DNA of 64,000 nt from Tenebrio molitor (Eukaryota > Arthropoda > Insecta > Coleoptera > Tenebrionidae), in assembly GCF_963966145.1 (NCBI RefSeq), contig NC_091050.1, forward strand, positions 10,416,001 to 10,480,000, in the 5' to 3' direction. Below are positions 1 to 10,325 of this stretch, piece by piece. Each line of letters opens with the position of its first letter. Position 1 is the stretch's first letter. Below the pieces are notes generated by a model, which had not been told where the DNA came from, searched no databases, and saw nothing but the letters and a program-made list of their open reading frames with translations. Position numbers and translations under genes: made by a program.

Positions 1-1781
1 CACGGCGGACAGCCCCGCCGCCACCGCCCATCCCACGTGGCCTCGCCTGCGAAAACACCCCAAAAAACACAACAGTCGACAGTCGGAGCTGGTCAATTCA
101 ATCAATAATCAAGCTGTTTATATCATAGCAGAACTTAGTGAGTTGTCAGTGTAGAACAACAAGACGAATTAGTGATTCTTTTTCTGAGATTTCTTGTTAA
201 GCGGTTGAACTGATATCATATTTTATAAATTAGATCCAAGTTGTGACCTTTCCTCTTCTCACACCGATCTCCACTTCAACACTACTTTTAATAACAACAC
301 GAATTACCTACGTATTACTGTGAAAAGTAATTAATGTCATTATTTACAATCTATCTTCCAACTTACCCAGATATATCAACAACATAACACTTTTTTTTAA
401 CTTTCTAAAGAAGAGTACGTAAGTATTACATTAGTATTGTAATTTAGGACATAATTTTAAATACCGTTAGTATTGAAATTCTTCCATAGAAGTAGAACTC
501 TACTGTAAATAGCTTCATTGATTAGAATAAGACTGATTTTATAAACTATCCAACAACAACTGCTTCAAGCTTTCTACCGAGTAGTCGTTTCATGCAAAGA
601 AATTTCTCGACAGTCTAAAATTTTAAGATCTACACGTTCACATTACACAACACAACCAAAATAACGAAAAAATATTCCCCTAAATCTTGCATTCAGTTTT
701 TTGGCCAACACCGAGCACTGGTTAAAACTGCACTCCAAGTTTTTCAGTTGTGACGAAACTAACTGGACAATCCACAAAACCTACCAAAATCGAGCAAAAC
801 ACTAATCAAATCGAAACGTTTGAAGATTAGAAAATGGCGGTCTTGATCCACAGATGACATTAAATACTTTCCACGATGTCGAGAGCGAAGGTGTCGGTTT
901 ACACTCTTCTATGTGGCAGCCTTTCTAGTTTCCTCGTCTGATTTCCTTTCCTCATAGTACAGATGATGTCAATTACGAGATGTTTTTCAATTTTCGGAAT
1001 ACAAAATATGACGATATGAATCAAAATAAAACGACTTAATTATTAAATTGGAGCTTCGATATTTAAAAGTAATCAATAAAATGGTTGTGAAACTAAAGTA
1101 AACTTTCCATTTAAACAAAATATATTATATAGTGTAAATTTTGCTTAGACTTATTAGTAGAAGCTGTGCTTCTGTCACAGCGAAGACAATCTTTACAGCT
1201 GGAAGTTACGTTGATAAATTCCGAATTGATTTATTCATGTATCTCTAAAGCTGTCGACTTTTTCACACACATTGCGGATTTTGGAAAATTCTAAATTTGG
1301 TGGTCTAGCTATAAATAGCTTCGTTTCGTTCACTCGAGTCTATTTTCGTTCGAATAGTTTGGCCTTACTCTCCTTTCTCAAAAGACAAAACGATCGAAAC
1401 TTTTGGCCTACTTCTCAGAGGATTTGTGTTTTCCAATAGTCATTCTCGATGTGTTGTTTTTTATAGCAATACTAACAATTTGTTGCAAATGTTGCCTAAT
1501 AATTGTTGTACACATCAGTGTTTGTAAATTAAAAATAATGTGCAGAACACCAACTAAATTATTAATTTTTATTAGACAGCAATGTTAGATAATGGAATGT
1601 TAAATGTTTCGTTTTTGTATTATATAAAAACAAAATGATGCAAACAATGTTTACAATAAATCGTTATTAAGTACCACACGCTTTATTCGCACCTCGATAA
1701 GTCGCTACTGATCAATTTGACATTCCCAATCAATATTGACTTTTCGCTTTTTACACCCTCAAAAAATCCAAGTAGTTAAGA
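1..1781. other. AT-rich flank upstream of the first gene
   Basis: No convincing coding region is visible. The first 50 bases are GC-rich, unlike what follows, and on the minus strand a pyrimidine-rich run ending in CAG lies next to them, so they could be the edge of an exon of a gene outside the window; this is a guess. The rest is AT-rich and may hold 5' exons or the promoter of the gene that starts coding at 1782. A TATA-like box and a poly(A) signal inside it are listed separately. Confidence 0.3.
1310..1660 (+). promoter_or_regulatory. Possible short transcription unit: TATA box to poly(A) signal
   Basis: TATAAATAG at 1310-1318 is a good insect TATA box, and AATAAA at 1655-1660 could end a transcript. 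Between them only ORFs of about a dozen codons begin with ATG. If transcribed, this would be a short non-coding or micropeptide RNA, or it may be the promoter and a non-coding 5' exon of the gene at 1782, with the AATAAA fortuitous. A GAA-nn-TTC pair lies about 30 bases upstream, too little to call a heat-shock element. Confidence 0.25.
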
Positions 1782-2312
1782 ATGAATCAAATTGTAAGTC
1801 ACTCCACTTGAGAACCTAAGCAGAGTACAAGTTTTCAGGTGATCAAGCGACGAATGAGTCACTACAGAAGAAAGAGGAGATTTGCCTGTCAACTCCTTTA
1901 CAGGAAGAGACGGATCCACAGGAGCGACAAAATGCCGTCACACAGGTACAGAACGAGACAGGCGGCGTTGAACGGGAAATCTTCTGAAGACTCAGTGGTC
2001 TACGTCGGGACGTGCTACAGAACCATCGTCCATCCAGCCATCGATCTGACACAAAGCTCTACTAGTCTAGTCAAAACAAAAACAAAAAGGAGGAAAGAGA
2101 AGAACTCGGAACGAAAACGCAAACGGCTGCGACAAACTAAAACGAACGAAAGCAACGAAGATGCCGTGATCATGACAGGAAAGTGTAGTGATCCGTGTTT
2201 GGGCAGCAAAACCACCCTAATGAAGGACCACGTGGGCGACGACGACACTCTGGGAATTTTGTCCCAACAGTACCGATGTGTGTCCCAGATTCCGTCAGTC
2301 TCTGATCTCTGA
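1782..2312 (+). CDS. Small basic protein with SUMO-interaction-like motifs, two exons
   Basis: Not recognised as a named family. Proposed exons are 1782-1793 and 1839-2312, joined across a 45-base intron (GTAAGT at 1794, TTTTCAG ending at 1838); the join keeps frame and gives 161 residues. The ATG at 1782 was chosen because the longer exon has no ATG in a sensible place near its start. The N-terminal 45 residues are very rich in Arg/Lys/His, and a second Lys/Arg block spans about 85-105. Three short hydrophobic stretches next to acidic residues resemble SUMO-interaction motifs: VVYV (57-60), AIDLTQ (71-76) and AVIM (113-116). This mix resembles the N-terminal part of SUMO-targeted ubiquitin ligases, but no RING finger follows. 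The poly(A) signal at 2346 and the stop of the opposing gene at 2362 show tight tail-to-tail packing. A nuclear role is inferred from composition only. Confidence 0.6.
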
Positions 2313-2345
2313 CAACTCGTGCTTGTGTCAAATTGGCGTCTGTGT

Positions 2346-2351
2346 AATAAA
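2346..2351 (+). terminator. Poly(A) signal AATAAA
   Basis: AATAAA lies 34 bases after the stop of the small basic protein gene and only 11 bases before the stop codon of the convergent SPO11 gene, so the two transcripts probably overlap at their 3' ends. Confidence 0.6.
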
Positions 2352-2361
2352 ATGAAAATTC

Positions 2362-5316
2362 TTACAAGAAATCTTGATTGAAAAATTTCATCGGGAGGTA
2401 AGACTCGCTGAGGAAAGTGTTATTTTTAATGAGACCTTCGATCGACGCCTTCTTGTTGGACTCCAAAAGCACGTTCAGTTCTCGTGATATTGTTGTCTGG
2501 TCCTCCATGAAAGGACACTCGAGTAGAAGCTTGGTCAAGCGCTTGTCTCTGTTCGACAGTTTCTGGTGCTGCATCCCGTATTTCGATATTTCCGAGGGAA
2601 AAACACCCAACCAACGGGCATTCGGTACTGCCAACTGGTCCGCCACGTGGCAGCTTTTCTGCAACCGGATGCAATGTATCAAAAGAACTACAAGTTGTTT
2701 GTGGTGGTCTCACGGCGGATCCGAATCTGTAGGTCAGCATGATTTTAATACCGTAGATGTCTGCGTCGACGAGAATAAAAACGGGGAGCGACATCATGTT
2801 TGATATTTTGTTAAGGAAGAGTCGGGTGTTTAGGTCTGGAACGCCTTTGCCCTGCAAAGGGGTTTGAGTAGAAATGGAGGATCTGGAGTGGGAAACATAC
2901 TGTGATCATTATGAAGGGGCGGGCCAGCTTGTTGGGCAAGTCTTCTTCCAGTAGCTTGTGAAACATCGATTCTTTCTCGATGACAAGTATGAAACAGGCG
3001 GTAGATTGCATTTCGACGATGTCTTCGATGTTGTAGGGTATCATCGTAGCTATTGAGATTGCGATTAGAAAGTGATCACGACAGCGGGACAACTACCTGG
3101 TGCGTTACAGTCTGTGATCTCTCCCGAAGCCCAGAACAGTTTTAAATTGCCATAGATTTGACCACAGTGAGAGACTATGTTTAGGTGCCACTGGCCGACA
3201 GTTAAAAAACGAGAGACTTCGTCGATTGCAATATTTATCACAGCCTGACTCTTCACCAAAGGTTTCATCTGGTAATATATCTCTCTGTAAAAATCACTTT
3301 TCATCATGTGTACCCATCTACTTTTAAAAATACCTTCTTGTTAGTTTATTGTTATTTTCTAGCAAAGTATACACTTTACCCAGAAGATACAACATGTAAC
3401 ACATCTTGTATCTGGACCGTCTCAATGCAAAATTGACCCTTCCTTCGGGTTTCCCGTTTTGTTTCAAGTGCAGTCTAGTATGACAAATAATACAGATTTA
3501 AACGAACACAGTACAACATGAAATCAAACCTTCCTTTAAACATGACACAGTGTTTTGGATCCCGCGGCCACTTAAACACGAAGCACGGCATTTGATCATT
3601 GTGAAACACTTCGTAAAGTCTTGCGAACAAATCGTGAATTGCACTCTTAATCTTGCTTTTATCGCACTCCCTTCGAGAGCTATCGTCGCCAGCTACTAAA
3701 TCCTTGTCAGCGCAGATTTTAGCGATAGCTGATCGCAATTTTTCTTCAGCTCCTGTCAATTCTACACATGCATCTTCGTCATCTTCGCTGAAGCTGTGCG
3801 TAACGGAGCGTTGAAATCTAGTTATCCTTCTAGATCCAAATTTGTCTATTTTGAAGATTCTTATTTTCCCTTTGCGATAATTTCTTACACGCGATTTCAT
3901 ATCGTCCTCTATGTACAAATCGTAATAATTGTGTATTTCTACCATCGCCCTTCGATTTTTGTTTACACCAAGTTTGTCAACAGTCGCTAGCGCAGATTGG
4001 AGCCACTTCAGAGTACCAATCTTACTAATGTTGTGAAAAGTCTTGGAACCATCTTGTGAAATACAAATATCCTGAGAAAGTACGTCTAAAATGTTTATCT
4101 TTTCAACAACCGATGCTTGTTCTTGACTGGCATCTTCACTTGGTATCTTGGTTTCTGCGTTGTTCTCAACTGTTGTTTCTTCAAAAGTGGCGAAATTCTT
4201 CTGATAGGAAAATGGAGCATATCGATGTGCAATACTCGTAACGGGCAAATCAGATCTTTGACTCATGTTGAAACTAGACAATTCGTCAAAAGATGTTTGA
4301 GTGCTCATTTCTTTCAAACAACTCTTTTGTGGATCTCGTCCAGTTTCTTTGTTTGAATTTCTTGGATCAGGAGTTAACATTTTATCTATCAAGTCTTCAA
4401 AAGACTTCTCAGCGCTACCACCAACACTCTGCATTGAAGACTGCAGATATGTTGCACTGTAATCATCACTCATTTGACTCTGTTTTTCTTTTTCTTCAGC
4501 TAAATTTCTTGGAGTTAACATTTTAGTTATAATTTCGTCAAAACTAAACTCATCCCCTTTATGCTGTAAATCTTGACTTGTCTCAGTTATCTTATTGGAA
4601 TCTTTTGTTATTTCACGTTGTTTTTCTTTTTCTTCAGCTAAATTTCTTGGAGCTAGCATTTTAGTTATAATTTCATCGAAACTCAACTCATCCCCTTTAT
4701 GCCGTAAATCTTGACTTGTCTCAGTTATCTTATTTGAATCTTTCTCAAAATCATCTTGTTTCTTTTGTGCAATATTTATATCTGGCGTTAAGATTTTTTC
4801 CATGAATTCTTCAAAACTTTTACTGCTTTGATCTTCACTTGTTTGTGTTACTGGCTGTGAGTTTTTTACAGTAAAATTTTTGTTCGGGGGATTTAATAAT
4901 GAATTTAGAAACAAATCAAAACTGTTACTCCCTGGCTTAACTTGATCAACATCGGTTGAACTGACACTATTATGTCTTAGTCCAGCCTTTACCTCAATAC
5001 TTTGTAACGTTGCATTGGAACAACTCGCCGATAACGATAGCGATTCTTGAAAGGAAGATTTGAAGCTCCTGTTAGACATTGCTATGTCATCACTTTGTGT
5101 TAAATCAATGATTTCACTGAACGCGACTGATGATGACCGTTCGGTACTACAATTAAATGATATTTTTCTCTTCCAATTTTCATTTTCCTCAACTATTACA
5201 TTTTCTTCGTCGTTTTCTTGCGTTTCTCCAGATTGATTCAAAGATTTGAAAAGAAAAGCACTTTTACGGTAAGGATTATCCATAATTTCATTAAATAGCG
5301 TTATTAATTGTTGCAA
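2362..5316 (-). CDS. Spo11: SPO11 meiotic DNA-cleavage protein with long N-terminal extension
   Basis: SPO11, relative of the topoisomerase VI A subunit, makes the double-strand breaks that start meiotic recombination. Six exons: 5316-3530, 3474-3334, 3296-3097, 3049-2901, 2851-2714, 2658-2362; all introns are GT-AG and 37-55 bases, all phases fit, giving 903 residues. The catalytic-tyrosine motif REIYYQ is at 647-652; the Toprim metal sites are VIEKE (Glu734) and LVDAD (Asp788, Asp790), with GKGVPDLNTRL between them and YRFGSA and WLGVFPSEI after. The usual proline after DAD is Ile791. SPO11 is normally about 330-400 residues; here residues 1 to about 530 are extra. They hold a SUMO-interaction-like motif (EIIDLTQSDD, 68-77), five copies of an SF-acidic-hydrophobic-LxP motif (132-143, 167-179, 212-223, 258-269, 305-317) and a folded-looking basic part (about 405-510). 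The canonical domain starts near 555. The 37-base intron (3297-3333) is the least certain join. Confidence 0.92.
4474..4746 (-). repeat. Tandem 138-base coding repeat in SPO11 exon 1
   Basis: Residues 191-235 and 237-281 are two nearly identical copies of a 46-residue unit (DSNKITETSQDL, then HKGDE, then SFDEIITKML, then NLAEEKEKQ). The DNA copies differ at few bases, so the duplication is recent, and the period is a multiple of three, so frame is kept. Each copy carries one instance of the SF-acidic-hydrophobic motif that also occurs outside the repeat. Confidence 0.9.
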
Positions 5317-6217
5317 TAATTAATTAATTGTTTTAAACACAACAATGATAACAAAAATGTAACAATACATAACCTCAAAAGTTATCAAAACAAAACCAGC
5401 TGTTGTTTGTTGAAATTCCAGCTGAATAACTGGTTGCCTATAGCACAGAATGTTTTTCGTACATTTTAATTTTACAAAAGTACAATTGCGGAAAGGAAAG
5501 GAGTTTATTTAATGAAAAAAAAACAAAACATATTTTTTATTAAAAAAGAATAAAAATTAGAAACAATTACAATTTAACAATAGACAATAACAGTGGCATC
5601 AGTGACATCTGTCAAAAATCAAAATACTTTCCAAATTGTTTATTTACAAGTATTTTATTTCATTATTTGTTGTTAGCAAATTTCAAAACAAAAGCTAAAA
5701 AATATTGGATTGTTTATATGTATGTAATTGTTATTAATATTGTTGTAACAATGGTTGTAACCTGAAGCTCAGACACTTCAATTTGTTAATTTTGACAGAT
5801 GTTTATGTAAACATTTGACATTACTACCATTGTTAAGTACCTATCAAAGATAAATTAAAAATAATATTATTATTAGGTATATTTCTCAAAAACATAGATA
5901 ATTTCGCTTTTCTTTAATAAGTACCTACCTATTTAAGCCGTGATTTTTATCCGGTACTTTTGTTCTTTTTTCTTTTTCAGTAATTAAAACTTTTTTTCTC
6001 TAATAGAACGATCAAGCCTTCATCAGAATTATGGTTTTTAAAATCTCATTTATTGGATATTGCAAATTGTAGTTGATTATAAATTTAAAAGTGTTTATAA
6101 TGCATAAAATTTTGTTAAATCCATGAATCCGGCGAAACTAACAATTACCGACTATCAATTCAATCTCTGGTCATTAAATAAATGTTATTATTAAGAGAAA
6201 TAATTGCACCGGACTTA
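5317..6217. other. Intergenic DNA between SPO11 and the Tigger element
   Basis: AT-rich and without a credible ORF; it should contain the SPO11 promoter. A weak inverted pair, ACATCTGTCAAAA near 5605 and TTTTGACAGATGT near 5792, may mark an old MITE of about 200 bases. TTA at 6215-6217 supplies the TA target site of the element that follows. Confidence 0.4.
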
Positions 6218-6614
6218 GGGGAGAGAGGGGTAAAATGATCCTATCAGGTGAAATGATCCCTCTCAATGACGACAGAATGGTTAGCGCAATCTAGCGGAAA
6301 TTGATTACAACATCACTTACAGATGCAGTTGCAGTCAGGGCACCCAGTATTGTTCCAAAGCTAGCACGCATAGCGTCAGCAGAGTGAAGTATTTATTTTT
6401 TGTGACATTGATATAAGGCCAACCGGCTTTTGTTACCATTGTAAGTACACTTACTGCGACGTAGTTGTAAAATTGCATTCATTTGTGATTAGAGCATTTT
6501 GTAAACTTTCGATATACTGCAATATCATCACATTTTTTCGCAAATTTAACCTAAAAAAAAATAAGTAAATGTGAGACATGCGGTGTGGGGTAAAATGATC
6601 CTGCATAGTAGGGT

Positions 6615-6641
6615 GTAAAATGATCCCGGGGATCATTTTAC
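6615..6641. promoter_or_regulatory. Palindrome of the transposase-site motif before the Tigger ORF
   Basis: GTAAAATGATCC is followed after three bases by its exact reverse complement. It ends 47 bases before the transposase start codon and, in the proposed spliced leader, lies inside the intron. The same 11-mer core forms the inner part of the terminal repeats, so the transposase probably binds here. This could give self-regulation of expression, which is inferred. Confidence 0.6.
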
Positions 6642-6688
6642 CCTCCTCAACGATTTCTAAGTAAATAAGTTTTGTTTCAGTCTACACA

Positions 6689-8518
6689 ATGCCTCGTACG
6701 TATATACGAAAGACCACAAGGCAAAATTGGTCAGAGCGGAGCATGGAAAGTGCAATTAACGCAGTCAAGAACCAAGGAATGCCAATAAAAACCGCTAGCA
6801 GAAATTTTGGAGTTCCTGTAATGTCCTTAAAACGTCGAGTGAGGAGTAGGAATGTTATTACTAACACTCACAAAAAAATATTGGGCAGCAGAAAGACAGT
6901 CTTCTCTGCTGAACAGGAAGAAGAATTGGTAAATTACATTTTGGACATGGAAGTGAGAATGTATGGTTTAACTACCCATGATGTTCGAAGTTTAGCATAT
7001 CAACTTGCTGAACGAAATGGTATTGCTAATCACCCATTTTCACTTGAAAATAAAATTGCTGGTCGAGACTGGTTATTTGGTTTCCAAAAGAGACATCCTG
7101 GATTATCACTGCGTGTCCCAGAAGCAACATCGGTTGCTCGAGCAAAAGCTTTTAATAAACCGGTTGTTTCAAAATTCTTTGATTTATTAAAAGCTGAATA
7201 CCAAAAGCACAACTATCCAGCTCATAGAATATACAATGTGGACGAAACTTCATTGTCCACCGTTCCCGGACGCAATTCGAAAACTTTTGCAAAAAAAGGT
7301 CGCAAGCAAGTTGGCCGTGTTACTTCCGCAGAACGTGGACAATCATCAACTGCAGTGATATGTATGTCAGCTGGTGGCATGTTTCTTCCACCAATGATTA
7401 TTTTTAGTAGAAAGAGAATGAAACCTGAATTAAAAGATGGAGCTCCTCCAGGTACCATCTTTGCATGCAATGAATCTGGCTGGATGAAAGAAGAAGTGTT
7501 TTCCTTATGGTTTGAACATTTTTTGTCTTTTGCAAAACCTTCGCCAGAAGATCCAGTTCTTCTAATTTTAGATGGGCATCTGTCCCATACAAAAAATTTA
7601 AATGTCATCGTTAAAGCAAAGGACAATTTTGTTTCTATCTTATGTTTACCTCCACACTGTACGCACAAGCTCCAGCCACTAGATGTAGGAATTATGTTTC
7701 CACTTAGTACAGCTGTAGATCATGCACTTGAAAGATGGCTAAACAACAACCCTGGCAGGACTATAACAACCTTTCAAATAAGTAAAATTTTTTGTGAGGG
7801 ATATCTAAAGGCTTGCACTCCAGCCAATGCGATTAATGCATTTAAAAAAACAGGGATTGTGCCTTACAACAGTGGTATTTTTAATGATTTAGATTTTATA
7901 GCGGCTGAAACCACGGATGAAAAAGAAACAACTGAGATTGAGTTATCTGAAAATGTTGAAGCAAATGCCACTGATTTAGGTGAAGCCAGTACAAGTAACA
8001 CTAGTCCAAATAAGACTGAGGATGTTGAAATTGATAAGACTCACGATACGTCGTTTACCAAAGCCGGTCCTATCACACTTAGGCCCTTACCTAAAATAAG
8101 TGGACCCCGAGCACAGAGGAAAAGGAAATCTGTAGGTACCGTATTGTTAACCAGTACGCCTTACAAAGATAATTTAACAGAAGAAAAAAAACAAAAAGCT
8201 GCTAAGGAAGAAACAAGAAAAAACAAGAAAGGAAAATGCAACCCAAAAAAATCAAAAAAAGGGCCTCCCAAAAAGCTTGCAGAAAGTAGCAGCGAAGAAT
8301 CAGAACAGGAAAATGGTGCACTCTGTATTTATTGTTCTGAACCCTATGGAAATTCTATCGAAGGCGAAGGGTGGATACAATGCTCACGGTGTCGTCAATG
8401 GGCTCATGACGCTTGTGCAGGAATAGATGAAAACGCCTGGGATGACTTCATCTGCGACCTTTGTCTAACAAATTCATCTCATAATGCTAATTCATCCAAA
8501 CGCCTATTAAAATTTTGA
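6689..8518 (+). CDS. Pogo/Tigger transposase with C-terminal PHD finger
   Basis: 609 residues, uninterrupted. Transposases of this group cut and paste their element into TA sites in the nucleus. Order of parts: pipsqueak-type helix-turn-helix (about 11-60, including MPIKTASRNFGVP), CENP-B-type DNA-binding domain (about 70-140, with RDWLFGFQKRHP), then the DDE catalytic domain. The catalytic acidic residues are Asp185 (YNVDET), Asp295 (LILDGHLSH) and Asp332 (LQPLDVG), with 36 residues between the last two, a pogo-like spacing. A Lys-rich linker (about 460-540) leads to a PHD-type zinc finger (544-593) with the pattern CIYC, CSRC, HDAC, CDLC, that is C4-H-C3. PHD fingers commonly read histone tails, so this one might guide insertion to particular chromatin; that is inference. 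The ATG at 6689 was chosen because it follows the TTTCAG acceptor and opens the domain order. All key residues are present. Confidence 0.94.
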   Translation: MPRTYIRKTTRQNWSERSMESAINAVKNQGMPIKTASRNFGVPVMSLKRRVRSRNVITNTHKKILGSRKTVFSAEQEEELVNYILDMEVRMYGLTTHDVRSLAYQLAERNGIANHPFSLENKIAGRDWLFGFQKRHPGLSLRVPEATSVARAKAFNKPVVSKFFDLLKAEYQKHNYPAHRIYNVDETSLSTVPGRNSKTFAKKGRKQVGRVTSAERGQSSTAVICMSAGGMFLPPMIIFSRKRMKPELKDGAPPGTIFACNESGWMKEEVFSLWFEHFLSFAKPSPEDPVLLILDGHLSHTKNLNVIVKAKDNFVSILCLPPHCTHKLQPLDVGIMFPLSTAVDHALERWLNNNPGRTITTFQISKIFCEGYLKACTPANAINAFKKTGIVPYNSGIFNDLDFIAAETTDEKETTEIELSENVEANATDLGEASTSNTSPNKTEDVEIDKTHDTSFTKAGPITLRPLPKISGPRAQRKRKSVGTVLLTSTPYKDNLTEEKKQKAAKEETRKNKKGKCNPKKSKKGPPKKLAESSSEESEQENGALCIYCSEPYGNSIEGEGWIQCSRCRQWAHDACAGIDENAWDDFICDLCLTNSSHNANSSKRLLKF

Positions 8519-8805
8519 AGATTTGGTATTTTTTTAACTTTTGTTCATCCAATATAACTTTTTTGTGCATTTATTAGTGTGGGATCATTTTACCCAAACC
8601 TGTGTACAAAATGATCCTTTTGCAACTACCCAATTATTTATACATATATATAAATTCAGAAGCTTGAAGGCGCCAATAAAAATATTTTTGAGTAGCTAAA
8701 TGATGGATAAAAGCGATGTATATAGTTACGCACAAATTCACTCAACACGTTAAGAAAAATCAATTTTTCTTTCTTAGAGGGATTATTTTACCCCTCTCTC
8801 CCCTA

Positions 8806-10325
8806 CTACGTGTGCATGTACCAATTCACTTTTTAAGAGAAACTCTATGAATTTATAATATTCGATTAAACATTCCACAGGACAATATAAAATCGTTAAT
8901 AATAATATTAATAATAACATTTCATAAGCGTTCTTCTCGCCATGCAAATCTCGATACCCGAACCCGTTCGAGATAAAATCTCTAAGGGTGGTCGAAAAAT
9001 TACCATAACACATCGACAATCCCGATGATTAAAGTTGAACCACCTTTGGTAGTCGCTTTACGACACAATAAATTTGTTTCTGGAAGCAGATCACTTTTTG
9101 TCATCGTTGAAAAGAAGGACGTCACCCGGTGCGAACCGGAATTGAAAAAGATCGCACCTCGTAAATGAAATAATAAAATTTTATTGCGTTAAGGGTTGAT
9201 CCGTTCTCCGCTTAAAAACAACGTCACAACTTTGTTATTTACGTGGGAAAGTTTATCGCTGTTAATGGAACCGATCGCACCACATAAACTCGCACATTTC
9301 ATCTTCTTGCGAAATTGCGAATCCGCCAAGGTAAATACGCTCCCTCGGACAGTTATTATGCTTATTACGGATCACACACTGCGCTCAAACTCGATTAAAT
9401 CGTGGATTTTTGCAGAAGGATCTTAAACGGCGATCCGGCCTTTTAAGAGCGCCGTCAAGCTGTGCGCAGGCATTAATCCGGGAAAATTTCGGTTGTGATT
9501 TGCTTTATTAATGAAACCGGTGGAAAGTGGAAGAGCAATTGATCCGAACAAAAACCTCTTGTAAACTGTGACTTTATCGTTTCCAGGGATCTCGACCTTT
9601 TGTTGCTCGGTTTGCCATAAAACTGACTTCGGCGCGATCGATGTGTGATAGCTGAGGGCTATTGTTGCAGACGGTTCCCGCAAATACAATAAATTTGTCA
9701 CAATTTTAATATAGATATTGTAAAGGCCACTCGTGTTTAGAGAGCCACTCCACTAGAGGTGGTTGTTCTTGTGTTTTTCAAACGGCCGTTGTGGGGCAAT
9801 GCGGTTAGACAGTAGGAACAATGCTAAGTGGTTTATACGATTGTAGTTTGTAGTTTTATTGTATCGCAGCTGCGATTATGTCCCTTGAATAAAAATTAGT
9901 TATGTGTCTGTCGGAATGATCGCATTGTCTGTATTATAATGTTTTAGACCGCAGCGAGAGCGCATTACCACCCCTCGAAATTATGCACGCACATATTATT
10001 TAATACTCAACCAAAAAAAAAAAAAAAAACAAAAATGGTTACATGTCACCACCTAATTACAACACTGTGACCTCCAAGACCCCGAGAATCTTGGCAATGT
10101 AGAATTTACATCTGTAAGAAAGAAAGAGTATCTACCTAGCTTATTCAGATTTTAGATGTAGCTGAAAAGTTCTAAACTGGATGATGGCGATTCCAGCTAG
10201 ATATCAGTGAGACATCTGGTGTGAATTCTACGCAAAATTTTAAGACACATTCAAACCGGTGACTATTCAAATGATTTGTGTTTTTAAAACAAAACGACGG
10301 TTTAATTAAAATTTATTATATAAAA
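8806..10325. other. Unassigned sequence, no gene seen
   Basis: No ORF with recognisable content. 8930-9450 is somewhat richer in CpG than its surroundings and could be unique regulatory DNA. A run of about 17 A residues lies near 10013-10029. Confidence 0.4.

Larger units (their letters stand above)
6218..8803 (+). mobile_element. Complete pogo/Tigger DNA transposon
   Basis: A 2,586-base element flanked by TA on both sides (6216-6217, 8804-8805). Its terminal inverted repeats begin GGGGAGAGAGGGGTAAAAT and differ by about one base over roughly 24. The subterminal motif TAAAATGATCC recurs near 6590 and 6615 on the left and in inverted form near 8582 on the right, as expected for transposase binding sites. 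A 27-base palindrome of the motif (6615-6641) sits just before the transposase start. GTAAGT at 6441 and TTTCAG at 6675-6680 suggest a 240-base intron in the 5' leader. The intact ORF and nearly identical ends imply recent activity. Confidence 0.93.
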
